Positions 17,220 to 26,754 are shown, counted from the stretch's first letter. The stretch is DNA of 64,000 nt from Lachnospiraceae bacterium (GCA_910575475.1 CAJTGD010000027.1:1-64000), one strand, 5' to 3'. Numbers and translations are program-made. Notes: a model not told the origin generated them from the letters alone.

Positions 17220-18350
17220 GTGAATCAGCACAATCGGGTGTATGCAAAAATAGATTTGCAGGCCATTGCATATAATATGAAACAGATGAAGCTTCGGATC
17301 GGCGGCGGCGCGCAGCTGGCGGCCGTGATTAAGACCGACGGCTACGGGCATGGAGCGGCTCCCATTGCACAGTTATTTGAGCACACGGACTATGTATGGG
17401 GGTATGCGGTCGCAACCCTGGAGGAGGCGGTCAGCCTCCGGGAAGCGGAGGTAAAAAAGCCCATCCTGATCCTGGGATGCGTCTTTCCGGATCAGTATGA
17501 GGAAATGGTTTCCTGGGAGATCCGGCCTGCCGTCTATACAAAGGAAATGGCAGAGGAGATGTCCCGGGCAGCCGTAAAGCTCTGTAAGACCGCGTATTTC
17601 CACATCAAGATCGATACCGGCATGGGCAGGATCGGGTTCCCGGTATCGGAGGACAGCGCGGACACCATTGCGGAGATCGGAAGGCTTCCGGGGGTGGTGC
17701 CGGAAGGGATGTTTACCCACTTCGCGAAAGCGGATGAGACCGATCCTGCGTTTACACGGGAGCAGCATGAGCGGTTTGTATGGATGCAGGAGGCTTTGGA
17801 ACGCCGGAAGCTTCGGATTTCCTGTCTCAGCTGCGACAACAGCGCGGGGATCATTGATTTTCCGGAATACCGGCACAACCTTGTCCGCGCGGGAATCGCG
17901 CTGTACGGAATGTACCCGTCGGATGAGGTGGATCGGGAGGCGGTTCCCTTAAAGCCGGCCCTGGAGCTGATCAGCCACATTTCCTATGTAAAGGATGTGG
18001 AGGCGGGAACGCCCATCAGCTACGGGGGAACCTTTACGGCGGAAAAAAGCATGCGGGTCGCTACGATCCCGGTGGGGTACGGGGACGGTTATCCCAGGAG
18101 CCTCTCCAACAAGGGGGAGGTTCTGATCCGGGGGAAGCGGGCCAAAATCCTGGGGCGGGTCTGTATGGATCAGTTTATGGTCGATGTGACAGACATCCCG
18201 GGCGCGGCATTTATGGATCCGGTCACGCTGATCGGTCGGGATGGGGAGGAACAGATCACGGTGGAGGAGCTGGGCGCTTTGAGCGGACGGTTCCACTATG
18301 AATTTGTCTGCTGCCTCGGAAAGCGGATCCCCAGGGTTTATATCCGATGA
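17220..18350 (+). CDS. alr: Alanine racemase
   Basis: The 376-residue PLP enzyme interconverts L- and D-alanine for peptidoglycan. The N-terminal barrel carries the PLP lysine in AAVIKTDGYGHG, and the conserved YGGTFT and PVGYGDGYPR are present in the C-terminal part. The start is GTG 17220 with GGAGG at 17205-17209. An in-frame ATG at 17193 overlaps the nnr stop codon, so coupled translation is possible but lacks its own ribosome site. It serves the same pathway end as the carboxypeptidases in this window. Confidence 0.94.
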   Translation: MNQHNRVYAKIDLQAIAYNMKQMKLRIGGGAQLAAVIKTDGYGHGAAPIAQLFEHTDYVWGYAVATLEEAVSLREAEVKKPILILGCVFPDQYEEMVSWEIRPAVYTKEMAEEMSRAAVKLCKTAYFHIKIDTGMGRIGFPVSEDSADTIAEIGRLPGVVPEGMFTHFAKADETDPAFTREQHERFVWMQEALERRKLRISCLSCDNSAGIIDFPEYRHNLVRAGIALYGMYPSDEVDREAVPLKPALELISHISYVKDVEAGTPISYGGTFTAEKSMRVATIPVGYGDGYPRSLSNKGEVLIRGKRAKILGRVCMDQFMVDVTDIPGAAFMDPVTLIGRDGEEQITVEELGALSGRFHYEFVCCLGKRIPRVYIR

Positions 18351-18502
18351 ATCTTGTATATTTCTGCGAAACGTGGAAATACTTTAAGTACCATTCGATG
18401 TAAGGAACTGTGGATCTGATATCCTGCGCGGGAGGCGCAAGCTTTTTCACAGCTCCCGAAAACAGAGATTGGAAAAGAGGTAAAATCGGAGTGTGAAAAA
18501 TT

Positions 18503-18850
18503 TTGACGATCAAACGTGGAGATATTTATTATGCAGACTTAAGCCCGGTGGTAGGTTCGGAACAAGGAGGAGTCCGTCCGGTGCTGATCATACAAAACGA
18601 TGTAGGCAACCGGCACAGCCCGACGGTGATCTGCGCCGCCATCACGTCACGGATGAACAAGGCGAAGCTGCCTACGCACATTGAGATCAGTGCGCAGAAA
18701 TATCATATCATAAAAAATTCGGTCATCCTGCTGGAACAGATTCGGACCATCGACAAGCAGCGTCTTCGGGAGTTCGTCTGCCATGTAGACAGCCGACTGA
18801 TGTGCAAAGTCAATGAAGCGATTCGGATCAGTCTGGAGCTGAATACATAA
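18503..18850 (+). CDS. mazF: MazF/NdoA-type endoribonuclease toxin, no antitoxin gene beside it
   Basis: The 115-residue PemK/MazF fold begins with [20 protein letters not shown], includes RPVLIIQND, and is very close in layout to Bacillus NdoA, which cuts mRNA at short sites. The start is TTG 18503, eleven bases after GGAG. In B. subtilis the order is alr-ndoAI-ndoA; here the 152 bases between alr and the toxin have no frame for an antitoxin. The cognate partner must be elsewhere or absent, or the gene may have been tamed into a housekeeping role. Confidence 0.9.
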   Translation: MTIKRGDIYYADLSPVVGSEQGGVRPVLIIQNDVGNRHSPTVICAAITSRMNKAKLPTHIEISAQKYHIIKNSVILLEQIRTIDKQRLREFVCHVDSRLMCKVNEAIRISLELNT

Positions 18851-18903
18851 AAAGAACGCGCCAGATCCGGAACCGTTGCCGGGCATCCGGCCGGTAAAAT
18901 AGC

Positions 18904-18932
18904 TTTACAGATAGAAAAAAGCGTGGTAAACT
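18904..18932 (+). promoter_or_regulatory. Sigma-A promoter of yebC
   Basis: TTTACA (18904-18909) and TAAACT (18927-18932) are 17 bases apart and lie 34 bases before the yebC start. Confidence 0.55.
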
Positions 18933-18965
18933 AAACAAAGCACGAAAAAAGAGGAGATTTGAAAA

Positions 18966-19700
18966 ATGTCAGGACATTCAAAATTTGCAAATATCAAGCA
19001 TAAAAAAGAAAAGAACGACGCGGCAAAGGGGAAGATCTTTACCAAGATCGGACGTGAGCTGGCAGTCGCGGTCAAGGAGGGCGGCGGTCCGGATCCGGCG
19101 AACAACAGCAGGCTCCGCGACGTCATTGCCAAGGCAAAGTCCAACAATATGCCCAACGACACCATAGACAGGAACATCAAAAAAGCGGCGGGAGAGGGCG
19201 CCGGGGACAATTACGAGCACATTACATATGAAGGCTACGGTCCCAACGGGACAGCCATCATCGTGAAGACGCTGACGGACAATAAGAACCGCACGGCTTC
19301 CAATGTGAGAAATGCCTTCACCAAGGGCAGCGGAAACGTAGGCACACCGGGCTGCGTCTCCTTTATGTTTGACGAGAAGGGCCAGATCTTCGTTGCGAAG
19401 GAAGACTGTGAGATGGATGCCGATGAGCTGATGATGCTGGCACTGGATGCCGGCGCGGAGGACTTTTCGGAGGAAGAGGAGAGCTTCGAGATCCTTACAG
19501 CCCCGGCGGATTTCAGTGAGGTACGTTTGAAGCTGGAGGAGGCAGGGATCCCCATGGCAGAGGCGGAAGTGACCATGATCCCCCAGACCTATGTGGACCT
19601 GACCAGTCCGGAGGATATCAAGAATATCCAGAAAACTCTGGATCTTTTGGAAGAGGACGACGACGTTCAGGACGTATACCACAACTGGAACGAAGAATAA
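18966..19700 (+). CDS. yebC: YebC/PmpR family protein (translation or transcription factor)
   Basis: The 244-residue protein starts with the family signature [18 protein letters not shown] and has the three-domain layout of YebC/TACO1. Members have been described as DNA-binding regulators and, more recently, as factors that relieve ribosome stalling at difficult sequences such as proline runs. GAGGAG precedes ATG 18966. It stands between mazF and metY without an obvious operon link. Confidence 0.92.
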   Translation: MSGHSKFANIKHKKEKNDAAKGKIFTKIGRELAVAVKEGGGPDPANNSRLRDVIAKAKSNNMPNDTIDRNIKKAAGEGAGDNYEHITYEGYGPNGTAIIVKTLTDNKNRTASNVRNAFTKGSGNVGTPGCVSFMFDEKGQIFVAKEDCEMDADELMMLALDAGAEDFSEEEESFEILTAPADFSEVRLKLEEAGIPMAEAEVTMIPQTYVDLTSPEDIKNIQKTLDLLEEDDDVQDVYHNWNEE

Positions 19701-19787
19701 GCGTTTACAGGCCGAACCCCGTTACTGTGAAGCACCCGGTCAGGGTGTGATCAGTCATCAGAACAGAGACAACAGGAGGAAATGAAC

Positions 19788-21062
19788 ATGAGCGACTTCA
19801 GGATAGAGACAAAATGCATCCAGTCCGGATACGAGCCGGGCAATGGGCAACCGCGGGTCCTGCCCATTTACCAGAGCACCACGTTCCGGTACACGAGCAG
19901 CGAGCAGATGGGACGTCTGTTCGACCTGGAGGAGTCCGGTTATTTTTACACCAGGCTCCAGAACCCGACAAACGATGCCGTAGCGGCAAAGATCTGTGAC
20001 CTGGAAGGGGGAGCGGCGGCCATGCTGACATCCTCCGGTCAGTCGGCGAACTTTTATTCCGTGATGAACATTGCCGGGGCAGGGGATCATATCATCTGTT
20101 CCTCCGCGCTTTACGGCGGTACATACAATCTCTATGCCCATACGTTGAAAAAGATGGGCGTGGAAGCCACCTTTGTGGATCCGGACTGCACTCCCGAGGA
20201 GCTGGAAGGGGCATTCCGTGAGAACACCAAGGCGGTATTCGGAGAGACCATTGCCAATCCGGCGCTGGTGGTCCTGGATCTGGAAAAGTTTGCCAAGTCA
20301 GCTCATGCCCACGGGGTTCCGTTTATTGTGGACAATACCTTTGCCACGCCCATCAACTGCCGGCCCATCGAGTGGGGGGCGGACATTGTGATCCACTCCA
20401 CCACAAAGTATATGGACGGCCATGCGTCCTGCGTAGGCGGCGCCATCGTAGACAGCGGGAATTTTGACTGGGAAGCGCACAGCGACAAGTTTCCGGGACT
20501 GACCACACCGGACGAGACCTATCATGGGATCGTCTATACCCAGAAGTTTGGAAAGCTGGCATATATCACCAAGGCTACCGCGCAGCTGATGCGGGATCTG
20601 GGTTCCATCCAGTCGCCTCAGAACGCGTTTCTTCTGAACCTGGGTCTGGAAACCCTGCATCTGCGGATGCCGCGCCACTGTGAAAATGCGCTGGCGGTTG
20701 CCAGGTACCTGAAAAACCACGAGAAGGTGGCATGGGTATCCTGCCCGTCCCTGCCGGGCGACAAGTACTATGACCTGGCGCAGAAATATATGCCGAACGG
20801 AAGCTGCGGCGTACTCACATTCGGCTTAAAAGGCGGAAGAGCGGCAGCGGTAGAGATGATGGATAAGCTGAAGCTGGTTGCTATCGTGACTCATGTCGCG
20901 GACGCAAGGAGCTGCGTGCTCCATCCGGCCAGCCATACCCACCGTCAGATGAACGAACAGGAGCTGGTAGAGGCAGGAGTTCAGCCGGATCTGATCCGTT
21001 TCAGCGTGGGAATTGAACATGTAGAGGATATTATTGCGGATGTAGAGCAGGCACTGCTTTAA
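19788..21062 (+). CDS. metY: O-acetylhomoserine sulfhydrylase (aminocarboxypropyltransferase)
   Basis: The 424-residue Cys/Met-metabolism PLP enzyme has the PLP lysine in HSTTKYMDGH and the family segment FGETIANPALVVLD. It makes homocysteine directly from O-acetylhomoserine and sulfide, in the cytosol. ATG 19788 is eight bases after GGAGG (19775-19779); ATG 19782 is too close. The upstream region is too short for a SAM-I riboswitch and none was seen. Close paralogues (MetB, MetZ, methionine gamma-lyase) are possible, but length and N-terminus fit MetY best. Confidence 0.9.
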   Translation: MSDFRIETKCIQSGYEPGNGQPRVLPIYQSTTFRYTSSEQMGRLFDLEESGYFYTRLQNPTNDAVAAKICDLEGGAAAMLTSSGQSANFYSVMNIAGAGDHIICSSALYGGTYNLYAHTLKKMGVEATFVDPDCTPEELEGAFRENTKAVFGETIANPALVVLDLEKFAKSAHAHGVPFIVDNTFATPINCRPIEWGADIVIHSTTKYMDGHASCVGGAIVDSGNFDWEAHSDKFPGLTTPDETYHGIVYTQKFGKLAYITKATAQLMRDLGSIQSPQNAFLLNLGLETLHLRMPRHCENALAVARYLKNHEKVAWVSCPSLPGDKYYDLAQKYMPNGSCGVLTFGLKGGRAAAVEMMDKLKLVAIVTHVADARSCVLHPASHTHRQMNEQELVEAGVQPDLIRFSVGIEHVEDIIADVEQALL

Positions 21063-21067
21063 CTAAG

Positions 21068-21106
21068 ATGGTATGGATGTATACAATTTGCATCCATACC
21101 ATTTTT
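21068..21106 (+). terminator. Terminator of metY
   Basis: A perfect 12-base stem (ATGGTATGGATG, 21068-21079, with CATCCATACCAT, 21091-21102) is followed by a T-run. Confidence 0.88.
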
Positions 21107-21219
21107 GGTGAAAGGAGATTTTTGGAAAAGTGAATTAAGAAACAAAATAATGTCCGTTGTATAATTCTAAGCCTTTTTTCACATACTACCTCTGATCAAT
21201 ATACGAGAAAGGTTGTGAA

Positions 21220-21912
21220 ATGATGGGAGAGACGCAGGAAAAAAAGGAAGCTGAGCGGGAGGAGATCAAGGAGACCGGGACGCTGGATCTGCACCAGAAT
21301 CCGGACAGACACCGGATCCAGCTGATGACGATCATCGGGGAGATCGAGGGCCATGAGGCGGTGTCCGGCAATACGAAGGCCACCAAGTATGAGCATCTGC
21401 TGCCCAGGCTTGCGGAGGCGGAGGACAGCGAGGAAGTGGAAGGCGTCCTGATCCTTCTGAATACACTCGGAGGGGATGTGGAAGCCGGTCTTGCCATTGC
21501 GGAGATGATCGCTTCCTTAAGCAAACCCACGGTTTCCCTGGTGCTTGGCGGAAGCCATTCCATCGGCGGACCTTTGGCGGTATCGGCAGATTATTCCTTT
21601 ATCGTGCCAAGCGGGACCATGATCGTCCATCCGGTGCGTTCCAGCGGCATGTTCATCGGGGTTTATCAGAGCTACCGGAATATGGAAAAGACCCAGGACC
21701 GGATCACCGGATTTATCGCGGAGCATTCCCGGATCAGCCAGAAAAGACTGGAGGAGCTGATGCTGGATCCGACCCAGCTTGTGAAGGACGTGGGCACCAT
21801 GTTAGACGGGGAGGACGCGGTCCGGGAGGGCCTGATCGATGAAGTGGGAGGCATCAGCCAGGCGATGAAAAAACTCCATGAAATGATTGACGAAAAGCGG
21901 AAAAAGGAGTAA
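21220..21912 (+). CDS. tepA: ClpP-family serine protease TepA
   Basis: The 230-residue protein has the ClpP/crotonase fold with LGGDVEAGLAIAEMI, the serine motif GGSHSIGG and the histidine segment MIVHPVRSSG. It matches TepA (YmfB) of Bacillus, called translocation-enhancing protein and related to signal peptide peptidases. As in Bacillus it sits directly before the FtsK/SpoIIIE gene. The ATG pair at 21220/21223 leaves a one-residue uncertainty. Confidence 0.87.
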   Translation: MMGETQEKKEAEREEIKETGTLDLHQNPDRHRIQLMTIIGEIEGHEAVSGNTKATKYEHLLPRLAEAEDSEEVEGVLILLNTLGGDVEAGLAIAEMIASLSKPTVSLVLGGSHSIGGPLAVSADYSFIVPSGTMIVHPVRSSGMFIGVYQSYRNMEKTQDRITGFIAEHSRISQKRLEELMLDPTQLVKDVGTMLDGEDAVREGLIDEVGGISQAMKKLHEMIDEKRKKE

Positions 21913-21961
21913 AAATAAATTCGGAAAACAGGACCGAAAAACAGAATTCAAAAATTTTTTG

Positions 21962-22000
21962 ATGACAGTATTTTGAAATAATGCTATACTGGATTATAGT
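21962..22000 (+). promoter_or_regulatory. Promoter region of ftsK
   Basis: Two overlapping sigma-A-like promoters can be read: ATGACA (21962-21967) with TATACT (21985-21990), 17-base spacing, and TTGAAA (21973-21978) with TATAGT (21995-22000), 16-base spacing. Confidence 0.5.
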
Positions 22001-22028
22001 ATGTTCAAAAATACAAGGGGGAAGTATA

Positions 22029-24584
22029 ATGGCTGCAAAGTCAACCAAAAAGAAAAAATCAACAAATGAAAGGGCAAAAAAAGCACAGGGAAGCCCGGCA
22101 CTGCAGGAGGAGATCATCATCCTCTGCGTGCTGGCAGTCTGTATCCTGATGCTGATCAGCAACTTCGGACTCGGCGGGCTGGCAGGGGAGGTCTGCTCGG
22201 CAGTCCTGTTCGGGATCTTTGGCTGGATGGCCTATCTGATCCCGGTTCTGCTGTTCGGGGCAGCGGCATTTCTCGTTTCCAATCGGGGCAATGCCCATGC
22301 TTACATAAAGGCGGCCGCGCTGCTGGTCCTGCTGGTGGTGCTTTGCGCGCTTCTGGAGCTGATCATGAATCCCTATACGCCCGGGATGGGCCTTATGACC
22401 TATTATAAGCAGGCGAGCATCCATAAAAATTCCGGCGGCCTTCTGGGAGGCTGTCTGGTCATGCTGCTGTGCCCCATCATCGGAGTGGTGGGCAGCTACG
22501 TGGTTCTTATCGTGCTGGCAGTCATCTGTGCCATTCTGATCACGGAGCGGTCTCTTCTCAAACCGTTGGGTAACAGCAGCCGGAAGATGTACGAGGGCGC
22601 AAGACAGCGCCACGAGACTTCTGTGATCCGCCGGGAGGAGCGGATGCAGGAGAAGAGACAGCGCCGGGAGGAGGACCGGCCGCGGAAGTCTTCACGGAGG
22701 CGGCAGAAGATATCAGGCGTTTCTTTTGCCACGACCCTGTCCGAGGGCAGAAAATCGCCGGAGGTCCATGAACTGACGGTGGACGGAATGTCTCCGGAGC
22801 CGGCGGTATCCCTGGATCTGGAGGATGAGGCCGCGGATCCTGCACCTCTGGAGAAGTCCCGGGAAGCTGTTTTTGAAACGCCAGCGGAGGAATTTGTGAT
22901 CAACCGGGCCCAGCCGGAATTGGAGGAACAGGACGGATGGGAAGAAGCGGCCAAAGAGCCGGAACGCTTCCCGGCGGAAGAGAGGCCGGCGAAAAAGGAC
23001 ACGGTCCGGCCGGCGACGGAAAAGAGCAGTCCGAAAAAAAATGAAAAAGACAGTGCGGCAGATGTGGAAACCGAGGCCGCGGCAGTGGAGGAGAGTATCC
23101 GCATGCAGCAGGAGGCTTTGCCGAAGGAATACCATGTACCGCCGTTAAATCTGCTGAAGAAAGGGAAGAAGTCCGGGGGAGACTCGGATACCCAGCTTCG
23201 CGCTACGGCCCGGAAGCTGGAACAGACTCTGCAGAACTTCGGTGTGAAGGTGCATGTGACCAACGCAAGCTGCGGGCCTTCCGTGACCCGCTATGAGCTG
23301 CAGCCAGAGCAGGGGGTCAAGGTCAGCAAGATCGTGGGCCTGTCGGATGATATCAAGCTAAACCTGGCAGTCACCGATCTGAGGATCGAAGCGCCCATCC
23401 CCGGCAAGGCCGCGGTGGGGATCGAGGTACCCAACAGTGAGACGACGGCGGTGATGCTTAGAGACCTGCTGGAATCATCCGAGTTCCAGCAGAGCAAATC
23501 CAGGATCACGGTGGCGGTAGGAAAGGACATTGCCGGAAAGACGGTGGTTGCGGATATCGCCAAGATGCCCCATCTTTTGGTGGCCGGATCTACAGGCTCC
23601 GGAAAATCGGTCTGCATCAATACGATGATCATGAGCATCATCTACAAGGCGGATCCGGAGGATGTGAAGCTGATCATGGTGGATCCCAAGGTGGTGGAGC
23701 TGAGCATATACAACGGCATCCCGCACCTTATGATCCCGGTCGTGACCGACCCGAAGAAGGCGGCCGGCGCGCTGAACTGGGCCGTAGCAGAGATGATGAA
23801 GAGGTATGACCTCTTTGCGAAATATAATGTAAGAGACCTGAAGGGCTTTAATGAAAAAGTGGAGAATCTGGAGGAAGAGGACGCGCCGAAGAAGATGCCC
23901 CAGCTCGTCATCATCGTGGACGAGCTGGCGGATCTGATGATGGTGGCGCCCAAAGACGTGGAGGGTGCGATCTGTCGTCTGGCGCAGCTGGCAAGAGCGG
24001 CGGGGATCCACCTGATCCTGGCGACTCAGCGTCCGTCCGTCAATGTCATCACCGGACTGATCAAGGCCAACATGCCGTCCCGGATCGCGTTTGCGGTGTC
24101 CTCCGGAGTGGATTCCCGAACCATCATCGATATGTCCGGCGCGGAAAAGCTCCTGGGCAAGGGCGATATGCTGTTCTACCCCACAGGAGTTCCCAAGCCC
24201 ATGCGTGTGCAGGGTTCCTTTGTGTCCGATAAGGAAGTCCAGAAGGTGGTAGATTACCTGATCGAGAATCATGGAAATGCCGATTACAGCAATGAGCTGG
24301 AAGAACATATGAATGCAGACATCGGAGGAGATTCCATACCGGTCTCCGACGGAGAGGGAGAGGGCGGAAACGCCCGGGATCAGTATTTTGTGGAAGCAGG
24401 AAAGCTGATCATTGATAAGGACAAGGCTTCCATCGGAATGCTGCAGAGGATGTTCAAGATCGGATTCAACCGTGCCGCGCGGATCATGGACCAGCTTTCG
24501 GATGCCGGCGTGGTAGGGCCGGAAGAGGGAACCAAGCCGAGAAAGGTCCTGATGACGGCGGAGGAGTTTGAAGAGCTGCTGTAA
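22029..24584 (+). CDS. ftsK: DNA translocase FtsK/SpoIIIE
   Basis: The 851-residue protein has four membrane segments in the first 170 residues, a charged low-complexity linker, a RecA-like motor with AGSTGSGKSVCINT, and a C-terminal winged-helix gamma domain that reads KOPS/SRS polarity sequences. It pumps chromosomal DNA through the division or sporulation septum. ATG 22029 follows AAGGGGGAAG; the frame further upstream has no ribosome site. The neighbouring tepA supports the SpoIIIE-type assignment. The symbol ftsK is used for the family. Confidence 0.93.
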   Translation: MAAKSTKKKKSTNERAKKAQGSPALQEEIIILCVLAVCILMLISNFGLGGLAGEVCSAVLFGIFGWMAYLIPVLLFGAAAFLVSNRGNAHAYIKAAALLVLLVVLCALLELIMNPYTPGMGLMTYYKQASIHKNSGGLLGGCLVMLLCPIIGVVGSYVVLIVLAVICAILITERSLLKPLGNSSRKMYEGARQRHETSVIRREERMQEKRQRREEDRPRKSSRRRQKISGVSFATTLSEGRKSPEVHELTVDGMSPEPAVSLDLEDEAADPAPLEKSREAVFETPAEEFVINRAQPELEEQDGWEEAAKEPERFPAEERPAKKDTVRPATEKSSPKKNEKDSAADVETEAAAVEESIRMQQEALPKEYHVPPLNLLKKGKKSGGDSDTQLRATARKLEQTLQNFGVKVHVTNASCGPSVTRYELQPEQGVKVSKIVGLSDDIKLNLAVTDLRIEAPIPGKAAVGIEVPNSETTAVMLRDLLESSEFQQSKSRITVAVGKDIAGKTVVADIAKMPHLLVAGSTGSGKSVCINTMIMSIIYKADPEDVKLIMVDPKVVELSIYNGIPHLMIPVVTDPKKAAGALNWAVAEMMKRYDLFAKYNVRDLKGFNEKVENLEEEDAPKKMPQLVIIVDELADLMMVAPKDVEGAICRLAQLARAAGIHLILATQRPSVNVITGLIKANMPSRIAFAVSSGVDSRTIIDMSGAEKLLGKGDMLFYPTGVPKPMRVQGSFVSDKEVQKVVDYLIENHGNADYSNELEEHMNADIGGDSIPVSDGEGEGGNARDQYFVEAGKLIIDKDKASIGMLQRMFKIGFNRAARIMDQLSDAGVVGPEEGTKPRKVLMTAEEFEELL

Positions 24585-24609
24585 TCATGCGGCTTGTGAA
24601 AAATTACCC

Positions 24610-24797
24610 GCTGTGCGGTTAGATGCCCCAAGGAGCATCTAACCCACTTATCCATTCGCAAAAACCGTGCTGACGCACTCTTACGTCTGCTAACGCAGCC
24701 GCTTTTTGCTCATTAATAAGTGGGTTGCTGATTCATCAGGTCAATTGCATTGCAATAAATTGCATGCAATTGACCTGATGAATCGCAACCGCACAGC
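24610..24797. repeat. Nested-palindrome intergenic element, copy B
   Basis: GCTGTGCGGTT (24610-24620) pairs perfectly with 24787-24797. Inside are an AGATGC/GCATCT hairpin (24621-24640), a perfect 11-base stem AACCCACTTAT (24641-24651) with 24716-24726, a GCAAAAA (24658-24664)/TTTTTGC (24703-24709) core holding two mini-hairpins (GTGC-TGAC-GCAC, CTGC-TAAC-GCAG), and a long hairpin with 19-base arms (about 24730-24748 with 24765-24783). CCATTCGCAAAA and TTTTTGCTCAT are shared with copy A. Confidence 0.85.
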
Positions 24798-24846
24798 TGA
24801 AAAACTTGTGTGCAGACAGTAAGGTAGAAATAAGGGGGAGCACAAT

Positions 24847-26667
24847 ATGAGATGTAGAAATTGTGGCGCCGAGATTCCGGAGGGCCAGCTGATCTGTCCG
24901 TCCTGCCATATGGAAGTGCAGATCGTTCCTGACTATGATCCGCTGCAGGATGTGCTTGCGCGGGAGGTCAAGGGTTCTGTGGAATATGCGACTCGTCCCA
25001 TTGATTCTCAGGACCTGAGACGCTACCGGAGCCGTGAGGAACGTGAAAATGACTATGCCACCCGCGTACTGAACCAGGGGGAGTACAGAAGTTCCACGCG
25101 GGTGCTCAGTCAGGGTGAGATGAGCCGGATCCGTTCCCAGTATACCAGGACGCCGTCGTCCTCCCGCTATGGAGGCGGCACAACGTCTGTCCGGGGCACC
25201 GGATATGCTCCGGGGAATCCGGAAACCGGTTATACCAGAAGGAGCAATCCGTGGGAAGGCGATTATGTCCGGCGGGATTCCGGCTATGCGGCCAGAGGGA
25301 CTGCCGGAGGCTTTGTGCGGGAGACCGGCTATACCGGAAGAAATGCAGGGAATCCGGCGCGGGAATCCGGCTATACCGGAAGAAATACAGGGAATCCAGT
25401 GCGGGAATCCGGTTATACGGGAAGAAATCTCGGAAATTCTGGGCGGGAATCCGGTTATGCCAGGAGAGACGCCGCGAACAGCGGATGGGAAAACGGCTAT
25501 GCCGGGAGAGATCCCGTAGGCTCTGTGCGGGAGTCAGGCTTTTCCAGAAGGGATACCGGGAATCATCCGCGGGAGACAGGGTATGACCGGGGGGCTTCGG
25601 AGGCCCGCCGCAGTACTGGCAATATCCGGCGGGAAAACGCCGGGTCCCAGTATACGGGAAACCTGCGGCAGGATCCGGAGGGCAGGAGACAGGGAACCGG
25701 TGAGATCCGGGATCCCCAGGAGCGGAGACGTCTGAAGAGGGAGCGAAAAAAGCGTTCCGCGAAAAAACGTTTCCAGAAGATGGTCACTGTCTTTTGCGTG
25801 ATCCTCATCCTCTGCGCGGCAGTGGGCTTTCTTCTGTACCAGAATTCCTATGCAGGCGCGGTAGGGAAGGGACAGAAAGCGCTCCAGACCGGGGACTATT
25901 CTGGCGCGGAGACGTATTTTGAACGTGCCTTGAAAAAGGATGTGAAAAAGCCGGATGCCTATGCCGGGCTGGCAAAGGTGTATATCCAGCAGAAAAATCT
26001 GGAAAAAGCGGAGGGAGTTTTTATTGCGGCAATTGATTCCCAGCCGGAAAACGGAGATCTGTATGAGGCAGCGATCCGGTTCTATATCGAGTCTGAACAG
26101 CCGGAAAAGATCTCCCCGCTGCTGGAGGGGTGTGATTCTGCCGTATTGTCCAGAGTGTCGGATTATGTGTCGGAGGCGCCTGTATTCAGCCTGGATGAGG
26201 GAAGCTACCAGGAAGTACAGGAGACGTCTCTGACGGGAGAGGGAACAATCTATTTTACGGAGGACGGAAGTACCCCTGACGAATCCAGCACCGAGTATAC
26301 CGAACCCATTCTGCTCAGCGAGGGGACTACAGTCTTGAAGGCGGTCTGCATCAATAAAAAGGGGATCCCAAGCCTTGTCTCCACCAGAACCTATACGGTC
26401 GAGCTGCAGGGCGAAGGGGCGCCTGCGGTGACGCCCTCCACCGGGAAATACAGCGCGCCGTTCCAGATCACCATTCAGGTGCCGGAAGGCTATACTGCGT
26501 ATTATACCGCAGACGGTACCACGCCGTCGGCCGCGTCTCAGATGTACGGCGGGCCGATCGACGTAACGGAAGGAGATGGCAGCCTGATCTTCTCGGCTGT
26601 GCTGATCAGTGATACCGGAAAGATGACCCCGGTCACAAAACGGAATTATACCCTGCAGTTTGAGTAG
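24847..26667 (+). CDS. Membrane protein with zinc ribbon, 14-residue repeats, TPR and chitobiase-like domains
   Basis: The 606-residue product has, in order, a zinc ribbon (Cys3, Cys6, Cys17, Cys20), a charged linker, seven or so degenerate 14-residue repeats of the type RESGYTGRNxGNP (158-248), a basic stretch, one membrane segment (about 311-332), TPR-like helices (337-430) and two beta domains like the C-terminal domain of chitobiase (about 445-518 and 527-606), each with a TDGTTPS-like motif. The zinc ribbon and repeats should be in the cytosol and the TPR and beta domains outside. AAGGGGG precedes ATG 24847. I do not know a function; it could sense or bind wall material. Confidence 0.8.
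   Translation: MRCRNCGAEIPEGQLICPSCHMEVQIVPDYDPLQDVLAREVKGSVEYATRPIDSQDLRRYRSREERENDYATRVLNQGEYRSSTRVLSQGEMSRIRSQYTRTPSSSRYGGGTTSVRGTGYAPGNPETGYTRRSNPWEGDYVRRDSGYAARGTAGGFVRETGYTGRNAGNPARESGYTGRNTGNPVRESGYTGRNLGNSGRESGYARRDAANSGWENGYAGRDPVGSVRESGFSRRDTGNHPRETGYDRGASEARRSTGNIRRENAGSQYTGNLRQDPEGRRQGTGEIRDPQERRRLKRERKKRSAKKRFQKMVTVFCVILILCAAVGFLLYQNSYAGAVGKGQKALQTGDYSGAETYFERALKKDVKKPDAYAGLAKVYIQQKNLEKAEGVFIAAIDSQPENGDLYEAAIRFYIESEQPEKISPLLEGCDSAVLSRVSDYVSEAPVFSLDEGSYQEVQETSLTGEGTIYFTEDGSTPDESSTEYTEPILLSEGTTVLKAVCINKKGIPSLVSTRTYTVELQGEGAPAVTPSTGKYSAPFQITIQVPEGYTAYYTADGTTPSAASQMYGGPIDVTEGDGSLIFSAVLISDTGKMTPVTKRNYTLQFE
25318..25590 (+). repeat. Degenerate 42-bp tandem repeats encoding 14-residue units
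   Basis: The middle of the zinc-ribbon protein gene contains successive 42-base units encoding Arg-Glu-Ser-Gly-Tyr-Thr-Gly-Arg-Asn-x-Gly-Asn-Pro-x. The central units are nearly identical in DNA, indicating recent duplication. All steps keep the frame. Confidence 0.85.
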
Positions 26668-26719
26668 GATATTTCGTATATTTTTTATAAATCTTTTTTG
26701 AAATTTTCAGTAAATATGC

Positions 26720-26748
26720 TTGTGTTAAAAGTTTCACAGTGCTATAAT
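26720..26748 (+). promoter_or_regulatory. Promoter of the alcohol dehydrogenase gene
   Basis: TTGTGT (26720-26725) and a perfect TATAAT (26743-26748) are 17 bases apart. The expected transcription start is near 26755, inside the Rex-box candidate that follows. Confidence 0.8.
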
Positions 26749-26754
26749 AAAAGC

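Noticed and set aside
18351..18502. Antitoxin gene before mazF
   Set aside because: No frame of 60-90 codons with a ribosome site exists on the plus strand between alr and the toxin.
19701..19787. SAM riboswitch before metY
   Set aside because: Fewer than 90 bases and no SAM-I core; only a small CACCC/GGGTG hairpin is visible.
24610..24797. Nested-palindrome copy B as a simple terminator of ftsK
   Set aside because: Its T-run lies inside the structure, not after it, and the same multi-branched plan recurs at two other places.
25169..25590. Repetitive region that could be mistaken for a CRISPR array, and two overlapping frames in it
   Set aside because: The 42-base units are in frame with a larger protein, lack constant repeats with unique spacers, and the extra frames exist only because of the repeat.
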